In this document: piece after piece, positions 48,701 to 60,700 of the stretch | Position numbering within the stretch: position 1 is the first letter of the stretch | Layout of the letters: each line of letters opens with the position of its first letter | Assembly: GCF_030867145.1 (NCBI RefSeq) | Contig: NC_134414.1 | Coordinates: 80,156,504 to 80,220,503 of the forward strand | Length of the DNA: 64,000 nt | From: Opisthocomus hoazin | Lineage: Eukaryota; Chordata; Aves; Opisthocomiformes; Opisthocomidae | Reading direction: 5' to 3' | The notes under the pieces: model-generated | Seen by the model: only the letters and a program-made list of their open reading frames with translations | The model's database searches: none | What the model was told of the DNA's origin: nothing | Translations under genes and position numbers: made by a program

Positions 48701-51700
48701 GTTGCATTATTAAAAAAAACCTCCAGTGCCGACTCAGAACCTCTTGCTATGCATATACCTGTTTTTTCTTATCCGTATTTGTATTTTCATCTTGTCTGTC
48801 TCTGTGAACTGAGATGTTTTTCTTCTTATTTGTTGAATGTTGTCTCAATTCAATGCCAAGGTCTTTGGGCTAGTGGATTTCTATTTTTACACAGCATGAA
48901 GTGATTCTCAAACTGAAGTGAGCCTATGAGGTTTAGCATAATAGAAATTATTAATGCTACTGAATTATGCATAATTGTTAGCATTAATGTTGCAAAGGAT
49001 CTGAGAGGGAATAGAACTAGGAAGGAAATAAAGAGGGCTGAAAACAGGAGTGACAATGAGAGGCCAAGGAATCTTACTGAAAACATTGCCCTTTAGGATG
49101 CAAATTAGTTTAATGTGCCAGTGCCAGACAATTCTGATCATTTTTGTGTGCTTAACTACCTAAAAGAGAAGAACAGCAAAAGTAGTTAGGTAACTGTAGT
49201 AGATGCATTAGGAAGTGTTGCAAGTGGCGCAGGTAGGGGCACAAATCTACAAACAGCTTGAATATGTAAATAGCAAAGAGGAAGATTACTTTGTATTGCA
49301 TTAGTTAAATGTAACTAGAAATTAAACTGAGTTTTAAACACAAAACTCAAGTTTGAAATCTGGAAGAGCTCCCTTAGTGAGAACAGTGAGTATATTGTAC
49401 TCATTGAGGACTTCACATAAATAGTTTGAAAAATATTTACTGGAGCTGATAAATACAATAATTCTCACCACAGTGCTTTGACAGAGGTCAGTAGAGTTAA
49501 TCCAACTTAAAAGTTAGGAAACTGAGGCTTGGAAGTTCCCAGTGTCCTGCTTAGCACAGGAGGCCCAAGTCAAGTAGGGGTACATCACTGTTGCACCTAG
49601 AAATCTTACTCTCCCTTCCGATTCTCAGCAACATTGGGGAGGGTGTTTTAGTTTGGAGAGGGAGGGGCTACAATGTAGGAGAAATTTGAAAACTGGATTT
49701 GGCAAAGTATGCCATGACAAATAATATAGTATGTGTTACTGCTTCTGGTGGTAGATGTAGATGTCCCATGACAAGTAATTTAGTGTTAGCGGAGAACTCT
49801 GTGATTGTGTAGTGTTACTTCATAGTTAAGCCACGGATTTTGGAGGAGACTGGGAGAAACTGACGTTTGATAGGTAAATACATTGTATTTACCAAGGTTA
49901 TTTAGACAGGCCATGGTGCAGAAAAAAGGTTAAGTTGTATTGAAGGCTTAAATGCTATTATAAAAAGTGGTTTTTTGTGATTGTAAAAAAATGAGCTGGG
50001 GAGAGAGACATGCTTTGCATATAAACAAAGAAATTGTCCACCTTTGTCTTGTTTAGTGGCTTTTAGCAAAAATAAATGTAATCATGAAGTTGATAGAAGT
50101 AACATATGATACAGTGAAACAAATTCTATAGTGCAGTCCTGATTTCTTGCATCAGTAACTTGCTTGGAGCAGATTAGGTGTTATCAAAAGGGAATGGCAT
50201 GGAGCTCCTCGCAGCTCCTCTGTGATTCCTTCAGGTCTACCACGCTCCTATTCAGGTGGAGTGCTTGGTCGAGCCTGTTCTGAACAAAAAAAAATTGAAA
50301 GATCAAAATGGAACAAAGGCATGTGCTTTCTCATCTGTCTTCTCCTCTTTTCCATCCTCTCAGGTTTATGCTTTCTTGGAAGTTACCTTCAGCAATTTTC
50401 TGCCATCGTGCACCTCTATTCAAGAACCTTGAGATCTATGCTGAAATCTTACCTTTCCTGTCTGAAGAGTTAACAAGAGAAAATAAGAATTGCGTGTTTC
50501 CTAGGGTTATGTTTCTTAACCAAAACAGTATACCATGCAGCATCTGTCTAATGTGCATCTTCTTGCTTTCTGCCACAGCATAATCATAGAATCACAGTGT
50601 ATTGCAACATGCTAATCTTATTTTAAAGAGGGTGGGCAAGGACTCTTTGTTATATTTTGGTAACCATGTTATCATCTTTCTGATCACCAGAGTGTCATCT
50701 TCAAGTACCTGCAACGACAGCAGGGTAGGAAGAGGGAGATAACAGTACAAATTATCTCATTTTTCTACTAAAATTTTTTATCTCAGATATTAGAATACTT
50801 TCAACATACATTTGTTGGTTGATAGTGCTCAGTGTACAAATGTTTTTACAATGTATTTGCAGATTTGGGTATTTAACTTGGATTAATTTTAAATGCATAA
50901 TTAACAGGTTTTTTTTGATTGAGATTCTATAATTTACCAATGTCCCCATAAAGTGTGCCACATCTTTCCCTGCACAGCCAGTGAAAACAAAAAGAATAAG
51001 GTGGCAAAACTTTGAAAAGTTCATTAGGTGCCAGATACAGAACAAAATAGTCTGTGATCTCCCCCTAGAATATCCCAACTTCTTCATGACATTTTCACAC
51101 TGAAGTGCAGAGAAAATGGTATGTCATGACATTGGTATGTGGAAGGCTATGCCTGTTTATTTTTAGGCACCTAAACACTGGCAGGCACTTCTGGCTTAAC
51201 CTTTATCTGTTGCTTAGCATTCTGAGGGCTGTAAATTTGCAGCAGTATTATTTCTGTGTTTGAAGTATTCTTTGAATATTTGATGACTGGCTTATGTATG
51301 TAAAAAAGAAAGGCACCCATTTACTGTGGTAGTATTAGGGGTAATGATAGCAGGTGTAGTCAAGTGCTGCTACTTCTAGAGGCAAGTAAAACCCCTAAGC
51401 ACTCATTTGAGTGGGAGTTTTGAAAATAAACCTAATTGTATCACAGAGAGTAGTGGTACAAACAGGTACCCATTCAAGAAGGCAAAAAAGATCAAGTGCT
51501 GCAGTGGTGTCATGACTGTATGTCAGCTTGTGTTGCTAAGAAACGAGTTGTTTTCCCATTCTTTGCTTCTGTGCTGTTGGAGAATGCTTCATGCACGGCC
51601 AGAGCTGTTGCATCTGACCTACTCTCATCTTGAGGAGAGAGGAAATAACACTGCTGTAGATTCACGGAACTGGGGAAAATTTCTAGTCTCTTTGAAGACA

Positions 51701-54700
51701 AGTTAAAAACAAAGAGGTTGGGATTTCAGAATCACAGAATGACTGAGGTTGGAAGGCACCTCTGGAGGTCATGTAGTCCAACATCCCCTGCTCAAGGAGG
51801 GCTGCCTAGAGCCAGTTGCCCAGGACCATATCCAAATGGCTGTTGAATATCTCCAAGGATGGAGACTCCACAACCTCCCTGGGCAACCTGTGCCAGTACT
51901 TAGTCACCCTCACAGTAAAAGTGTTTCCTGATGTTCAGAGGGAACCTCCTGTGTTTCAGTTTGTGCCCATTGCCTCAGGTGCTGTCACTGAGCACCACTG
52001 AAAGGAGCCCGGCTCTGTCTTCTTCACACGTTCTCTTCAGCTATTCACATATATTGATAAGATTTACCCCTGAGCCTTCTCTTTTCCAGGCTGAACAGCT
52101 CCAGCCCTCCCAGTCTTGCCTTACTTAAAAGATGCTCCAGTCTCGTAATAATCTTTGTGGCTCTTCGCTGGACTCTCTCCAGTATGTCCATCTCTCTCAT
52201 ACTGCGGAGTCCAGCACTGGACCCAGCACTCTGGGTACTGAGGAGAGGGGAAGGATCACCTCTCTTGACTTGCTGGCAGCGCTTCTAATGCAGCCCAGGA
52301 CACTCCTTAACCTTTTTTACTGCAAGGGCACCTTGGTGGCTCACGTTCAACTTTGTGTCCATCAGGACTCGCAGGTCATAGAGTTATAGAATGGTTTGGG
52401 TTGGAAGAGGTCCTATAGATCATCTAGTTCCAACCCCTCTGACATGGGCAGGGCCACCTTCCACTAGACCATTTTGCTCAGAGCCCCATCCAACCTGGCC
52501 TTGAACACTTCTGGGGAGGGGGCATCCACAGCTTCTCAGGGCAGCCTGGTTCCAGTGCCTCACCACCCTCATCATAAAGAGTTTCTTTCTTATATCTAAT
52601 CTAGATCTACCCTCTTTCAGTTTAAAGCCATTACCCCTTGTCCTGTAACTACATTCCCTTGTAAAAAGTCCCTCTCCGGCTTTCTTGTAGGCCTCCTTCA
52701 GGTACTGAAAGGCTGCTCTAAGGTCTCTCCAGAGCCTTCTCTTTTCCAGGCTGAACAATCCCTACTCTGTCAGCCTTTCCTCACAGGAGAGATGTTCTGT
52801 CCCTCTTGATCATCTTTGTGCCCTCCTCTGGACCCGCTCCAACATCATGTCTTTCTTGTGCTGAGGGCTCCAGAGCTGGACGCAGGAGTCCAGGTGGGGT
52901 GTCACTAGCACAGAGTAGAGGGGCAGAATCCCCTCCCTCGACCTGCTGGCCATCCTGCTTTTGGTGCAGCCCAGGACATGGTTGGCCTCCTGAGCTGCAA
53001 GCGCACATTGCCGGGTCATGTTGGCCTTCTCATCAACCAGCACCTCCAAGTCCTTCTTCTCAGGGCTGCTCTCAATCCATTCTCTGCCCAGCCTGTATCT
53101 GTGCTTGGATTTCCCCAACCCATGTGTAGGACCTTGCACTTGGCATTGTTGAACCTCATGAGGTTTACATGGGCCCACCTCTCAAGCCTGTCAAGGTACC
53201 TTTGGATGGCATCCCATTCCTCAGGTGTTGACCGCACCACTCAGCTTGGTGTCATTGGCAAAGTTGCTGAGGGTGGACTCCATCCCACTCTTCATGTTGC
53301 CAACAAAGATGTTAAACAGCACCGGTCCCAATACCAGCCCCTGAGGAATACCACTCATCACTGGTCTCCACGTGAAGCCGTAGACCACAACTCTTTGAGT
53401 GTGACCATCCAGCCAATTCCTTATCCACCAAGTGGTCCATCCATCAAATCCATGTGTCTCCAGTTTAGACACAAGGATATCTTGTGGGACGGTGTCAAAT
53501 GCTTTGCGAAAGTCTAGGTAAATGACATCAGTTGCTCTTCCCTTATCCGCCAGTGCAGTAACCCCATTGTAGAAGGCCACCAAATTTGTCAGGCAAGATT
53601 TGGCCTTAGTCAAACCATGTTGGTGATCACCAGTCACCTCTCTTTTTTTCCATGTGCCTTAGCACGGTTTCCAGGAGGATCTGCTCCATGATCTTGCCAG
53701 GCACAGAGGTGAGACTGACTGGCCTGTAGTTCCCTGGGTCTTCCTTTTTTCCCTTTTTGAAAACGGGGGTTATGTTTCTGCTTTTTCACTCACTGGGAAC
53801 TTCACCGGATTGTCACGACTTCTCAGATATGATGGACAGTGGCTTTGGCTTAGCAACTTCATCGGCCAGTTTCCTCAGCACCCACAGATGCATCTCATCA
53901 GGTCCCATGGACGTGTGCACCTTCAGGTTCCTCCCATGGTCTCGAACTTGATCTTCTCCTACAGTGCGCAGTTCTTTCTCCCAGTCCCTGCCTTTGTGGT
54001 CTGCAACTTGGGCGGCGTGGCTGGAGCACTTGCCGGTGAAGACTGAAGCAAAAACGTCATTGAGTACCTCAGCCTTCTCCATATCCCAGGTAACCAGGTC
54101 TCCCATTTTCTTCCAGAGAGGGCCCATGTTTTCTGTAGCCTTGCTTTTATCACTGACGTAGCTATTGTCATCCCTGGCCAGATTCAATTCTGTCAGGGCT
54201 TTAGCTTTCCTAACCTGATCCCTGGCTGCTCAGACAATTTCTCTGTATTCCTTCCAGGCTATCTGCCTTGCTTCTACCTTCTATAGGCTTCCTTTTTATG
54301 TTTGAGTTTGTCCAGGAGCTCCTTGTTCATCCATGCAGGTCTTCTGGTGTTTTTGCCTGACTTCTCTTTGTTGGGTTGCTCCTGAGCTTGGAAGAGGCCC
54401 AAGTCTGCTTTCCTGAAGTCCAGGGTAGCAAGCTTGCTGTGCTCCCTTCTCGCTGCCCAAAGGATCTTGAACTCCACCATTTCATGGTCATTGCAGCCAA
54501 GGCTGCTCTTGAGCTTCACATTCCCCACCAGCTACTCCTTGTTGGTGAGAACAAGGTCCAGCATAGCACCTCTCCTTGTGGACTTCTCTTTCATCTGAAG
54601 AAGGAAGTTACCATCAACACAGTCCGGGAACCTCCTGGCTTGCTTGTGTCCTGCTGTGTTGTCCCTCCAACAGATATCGGGGTGGTTAAAGCCCCCCATG

Positions 54701-57700
54701 AGGACCAGGGCTTGTGAACGTGAGGCTGCTCCTGTCTGTCTGTGGAGGACCTTATCTGCCCAGTCTTCCTGGTCGGGTGGCCTGTAGCAGATCCCTGTTG
54801 TAACGTCACCAGTCCCTGCCCTCCCTTTAACCCTGACACATAGCTCTCGGTCGGCTCCTCATCCGTCCCCAGGTGGAGCTCCATGCACTCCAACTCGTCA
54901 CTGACACAGAGGGTGACACCCCCTCCTCGTCTCCCCTGCCTGTCCTTCCTAAAAAGCCTGTGTTCTTCTATTCCAATGCTGCAATCATAGGAGCCATCCC
55001 ACCATGTCTCTGTGATGCCAGTGAGATCATAGCCCTGCAGGCATGCACATGTCTCCAACTCTTGTTTATTCCCCATGCTGTGTACGTTTTCATAGAGGCA
55101 TTGAAGTTGGGCCCCGATGGAGCTGACTTACTGGCTGGAGGGGCTGGAGTTCATTTATGCTGCCCTGCAGGTGCTCTCCTGCTCACCTGTGATCCTTCTC
55201 CAGGCTCTGGGCATCTGCTGCTGACACCGGCATCAGACTGGTATCAGTAGGGCGGGTTGAAGTTCCCCTCCCCCAGCAAATTAAATTTAAAGCCCTCTTC
55301 AGCAGCTTGGCAAGCCTTTTCCAAGGAAAGCAAATTTCTGAGGAAAGGCAATTTCGTTTGTGCTGGAAAGGCAGTCTTTTATTTCTGCTCAAAGAGATGG
55401 CAGGCATGCTGCTGTGCGCTTCAAGCTATCCAAATAGTTTAGGCAAGGAATTTTTTTAAAATAGTGAATGCAACATCTACGTGTCTCTCATTTCCATGAA
55501 TGTGCTAGGAAGAGAAGACCTGAAATATAAAGAATAAAAAATTCAAATACAAAAAAATGTGTACACTTGGCTGGCATGTTCATACAGGAAATTCCACTTA
55601 AGCATAAGAAAAAAGTTTTTTGCTGCGGGGGTGGTCAAATACTGGAACAGGTTGCCAGAGAGGCAACTTTGTAGATATTCAAAATCTGACTGGATGCAAC
55701 CCTCATCAACTTGCTCTAGCTGATCCTCCTCTGAGCAGGGCGTTGGGCTAGATGATCACCAGAGGTGCTGTCCATCCTCAGCTGTTCTGTGATCCTGTGT
55801 TGAGCCACTCTAGACCATGGTGTGTTTGTATAGAAATGGCTTCTTTTTCAAGCTGTCCATGTTTTCTTTGTTTTTTTTTTTTTTTAAATATGCATGTATA
55901 GAGAAAATGACGAGGACAGTTTTGTAGAAACTAGTGCTTTAAAAGAACTAAATCATAGATTGATATTAAAAAGAATGAAAGAACCTTGTCAGACTGCTAG
56001 TTTATTTCAGTATATTCCCCATAGCCTTTTAATATAAAGACTTGCTATATCATCCATTTTTACTCCACTAAGTGCAATTTGTTGTCAGTCTTTGTTTTAG
56101 TCTCACTTGTTGAACTTGTAGAAATTTGAGAAATTTGGTACTTCATTTATGGCTTCATGTGACACAGCAATGCTTATTCATATACTGTAATGCACCATGT
56201 TACTTCTTTCAATTTCTTACTGTTTAACATCGGTAAACACATTTTTACTTTATTTCCCCAGTTCTGTAGATGGCTGAATAAGAGTCACATAAATACTGCA
56301 TGATATATATACTCAGAGCACTGTCTATTTGTCCTATTACTGCAAATATATGCTCAAGGGAACTGCATGTTAAAAGAGGCCACCAAAACCTGCCTGAAGT
56401 ATGTAAGGTAGCTTTTATTTTTAGTTGATGGCAAGGATTATTTTGCAAGATTGACCCATGACTTTTGGAGACACACCATCAGCACTTCCACATAAAGACC
56501 TTTTTACTATTCCAGTGACTATTATACCACAGAAAAACTGAAAAATTCAAGTGATGCATGAGTAAATACATTGTAAAGATAAAATCCATGGCGTACCAAC
56601 TTCTATAAATGAGAGGCTATTGGCTTTGAGGAATGACTGCTATCCTTTTTTTTTTCTTTTTCCCCCTCTACTAATTTGAAATCCTAGCCAGTGCTAAAAA
56701 ATATTGGCAATGGACACTGCAGTGGTACTCTCACCTAACATAAGCTCACTTTTTTTCAGTCAGATTGGAGGATGTTTTGGGGCTTTGTGACTTGTAAGGA
56801 TGCTAAAGGATGCAATGGCATTGGAGGCAAATGGGCAAGTGGAGTAGGGGGTGCTAATTTTTGTAAGGCATCACTCCCAGCAAATGGAGAGCATGAATCC
56901 TCTGTTTTAGAGAAGGTATTGGACTATAGCTGTAGATGCTTTTAAAATCTTACTGCCTGAGGACTGAGTGCAGTAATAAATAAAATCCCTTGCCCCTCAC
57001 CTGGGTGTAGTAAGTGGAAGGATCTCATATGTTGCCTTTTCATTCTCTGAAGTAGCTTAGTCCAATGACATTGCTATGACAGTAAGAAACAGGCATTTTG
57101 AAGCTGTAATCCTTGCTTTGGGCTTCACTCCTCTGATACACCCCTGGTGAGTTATTCAACCTTGATGCTTCAGTTTCCTTTTTGTGAAAGGTTGATATTA
57201 ATACAATTTCTGCTTCTTACAGAGTGTTCTAGGTTTACTAGTTGTCATGTGCTATTCTCAAGATGTGCAGCTGAATGAAAAAAATTACGACTTTGAGTAT
57301 GGTTGGGCAGAAAGGTCATGGTCATAAGCATGCTATCAAGAATGTGTTTTGATTTCTTTCTACATGTGACTGTAAAAGCTTAATGTAATAGAATATAGTT
57401 TTAAAATACTGTAATAAATAATTTAAAAATAATTTGTACTGCAAAATGAAGGCAGCTTCTTGTTTATTATCTTCTGTGGTGAACATAGTAGTGTAGAGGC
57501 GTGATTTTCCTATTTTGTTACTATTACTCTATTTACTATGACCACTAATCAACCTTATTTATATTTAAAATTAATGTTCATGTCCATGCAGTGGGTCTGA
57601 TTTGTCATGGCTTGCACAGACCCCTGTTTCTCTACAAAGTAAGTAAAAGAATGCTGCCAATTTTTCTTGATAGCATTTTTAAATATGTCCTACAAAAATT

Positions 57701-60700
57701 GAGCTGTGTAAACAAGTTGCACGGCTGTGGAGGATCAAGCCTAGTGAAAGCTGGACATAGCATTCGTAATATTCTTTGCAGATAAACCTGAACTGTAACT
57801 TCTGTTGTTATTTTTGCCTAGGAACTGCGAGGATGTGTTATCGGCTGAAGACTGTGAAACATTATACCAGTTTGTTTATACCACACACCGTCCGCTTGCA
57901 GTAGCAGCTGGGGAATTCCTTTATAAAAGGTATCTCTGCCTGCCTGCCTGCATGCCTGCTTCCTGCATATTCTGATTTGTTTCAGGATAAAGGTGGATTT
58001 ATTTAAGAGGGACATTAAGCATTCATTTTTCTGCTGGAATTGTGTACCATGAGGATAGTAGATGTGCTTTCTTCTGCTGAATCAGAAGAGAAATGCAGTC
58101 TGGGGGTGATCATTTGTTCCCCTGCACAGCCCTGGCACAATAGGCATGAGAAAAGTTGCAAGACCAACATAGAGAATATGAAACAACTGAGTGATCCAGA
58201 GATGCCATGCTATGTTAAGAGCGTACCTCTTTCTTTCTACTTTCTTTTCCTGTTGCTTTGCTTCTTACAAGCTAATTCATCACCTGGCATCTGCTGAATT
58301 TCCATAGCTTTGGTGATTAATCACGAAAATGGCCTCCTCTTCTCCCTTTGGAAGTTGCCTTATACATTGCAAAGGCTTTGAATAATGAGAGATGCAGCAG
58401 ATTAAAAAGCCCTCCCAATTTTCTGTCAGGTTAATGAAGTACAGGGTTTATCTACCTGGGGAGTAACTCTTATAAATGGGCTTCTTACAACAACGGTTGC
58501 ATGAAGTGAATGGAGTTGGCGTGCTAAAAAGAGAAGAAATAAATATTCTGTCTGTACAGCTGAGAGAAATAATTTTGCCTTACAAAGAGGAATGAAAAAA
58601 AAAATATTTTGGCAAGACCTTTGTGGGGAAAAATTCAGAAATAATAATGATTTGTGTTTCTCACACGGGCAGAATCTCCTCCTAGCTGTCTTTTCCTATC
58701 TAGCTTAACTGCTGACATTCTGGGGTTTGTGGAGCGAAGTGCAACAGAAAGACAAATGAAGATAAATTTCTGGTTTGATGAGTCTTCTATCACATCTGCT
58801 AGTCTTACTTAGTCTTCTATGTTGGTCCCAATATCATATTGTAAATCAGGTGGTTTTCCTCTCAGAAGACTGCTGCTTTTGCCGTTGAAGTGGTTGCCCT
58901 GATAACTTCATGTTTTCTACTCAGCTTCCCAGTGCAGTGTGGACACTTTGACCCTGTAAACCTCATCCTTGTTCTTGTTTGCCCAGCTGGGCATCCTCAT
59001 AGTCAAACTCAGGAAGTGTGGGCTAGGTGAGTGGTCAGTGAGGTTGAACTGGCTGAATGGCAGAACTCAGAGGGTTGCCATCAGCGGTGCTGAGTCTCGT
59101 TGGAGGCCTGTAACTAGTGGTGTCCCCCAGGGGTCAGTACTGGGCCCAGTCTTGTTCAACTTCTTCATCAATGACCTGGATGAAGAGTTAGAATGTACCC
59201 TCAGCAAGTTTGCTGACCACACAAAACTGGGAGGAGTGGCTGATACACCGGAAGGCTGTGCTGCCATTCATCGAGACCTGGACAGGCTGGAAAGTTGGGT
59301 GGAGAGGAACCTGATGAGGTTCAACAAGGGCAAGTGCAGGGTCCTGCACCTGGGGAGAAGCAACCACATGCACCAGTACAGGCTCGGGGCTGACCTGCTG
59401 GAGAGCAGCTCTGCAGAGAGGGACGTGGGAGTGCTGGTGGACGACAGGTTGACCATGAGCCAGCAGTGTGCCCTTGTTGCCAAGAAGGCCAGTGGTATCC
59501 TGGGGTGCATTAAGAAGAGTGTGGCCAGCAGGTCGAGGGAGGTTCTCCTTCCCCCCTACTCTGCCCTAGTGAGGCCCCATCTGGAGTATTGTGTCCAATT
59601 TTGGGCTCCCCAGTTCAAGAAAGGTGAGGAGCTACTGGACAGAGTCCAGTGGGGGGCTACAAAGATGATGAGGGGACTGGAGCATCTCTCCTGTGAGGAA
59701 AGGCTGAGGGAGCTGGGCTTGTTTAGCCTGGAGAAAAGAAGGCTGCGAAGGGATCTAATATATGCTTAGAAATATCTGAAGGGTGGGTGTCAGGAGTATG
59801 GGGCCAAACTCTTTTCAGTAGTGCCCAGCGACAGGACAAGGGGCAATGGGCACAAGCTTAAGCATAGGGAGTTCCGTCTGAACAGGAGGAAGAACTTTTT
59901 CACTCTGAGGGTGATGAGCACTGGAACAGGTTGCGCAAAGAGGTCGTGGATTCTCCTTCCTGCTTGGCAAACCTGATCTCCTTCTATGAGCAGGTGACCT
60001 GCCTCGTGGATGAAGGAAAGGCTGTGGATGTTGTCTACCTGGACTTTAGTAAGGCCTTCGACACTGTTCCCCACAGCATCCTCCTGGAGAAACTGGCTGC
60101 CTGTGGTTTGCATGGGTGTACTCTTCGCCGAATAGAGAACTGGCTGAATGGCCGAGTGCAGAGAGTGGTGGTGAATGGAGTTAAATCCAGCTGGCGGCCG
60201 GTCATGAGTGGTGTCCTCCAGGGCTCAGTTTTGGGACCGGTCTTGTTTAACATCTCTATCAATGATCTGGATGAGGGGATTGAGTGCTCCCTCAGTAAGT
60301 TTGCAGATGACACCAAGTTGGGCAGGGGTGTCGATCTGCTTGCGGGTAGGAAGGCTCTGCAGAGGGATCTGGACAGGCTGGATCGATGGGCCAAGGCCAG
60401 CTGTGTGAGGTTCAACAAGGCCAAGTGCCGGGTCCTGCACTTGGGTCACAACAACCCCATGCAATGCTACAGGCTTGGGGAAGAGTGGCTGGAAAGCTGC
60501 CCGGCGGAAAAGGACCTTGGGGTGTTGGTCGACAGCCGGCTGACCATGAGCCAGCAGTGTGCCCAGGTGGCCAAGAAGGCCAATGGCATCCTGGCGTGTG
60601 TCAGGAATAGTGTGGCCAGCAGGAGCAGGGAGGTGATCGTGCCCCTGTACTCGGCACTGGTGAGGCCACACCTTGAGTGCGGTGTTCAGTTTTGGGCCCC

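Larger units (their letters stand above)
45921..57821 (+). other. STAG intron 12 (11.9 kb)
   Basis: The longest intron. From 45921 to 51726 it is A/T-rich, with only a possible reversed MIR-like relic near 49505 and an isolated CR1-tail-like ATCATAGAATCACAG at about 50583. From 51727 to 55260 it holds two antisense CR1 copies back to back, and at 55590-55800 a sense CR1 fragment. From 55801 to 57821 nothing was recognised. Confidence 0.65.

Noticed and set aside
59931-59959. Start of the 332-codon RT frame as a genuine protein N-terminus
   Set aside because: These bases belong to the 3' UTR of the outer CR1 and are fused to the inner CR1 frame by chance.
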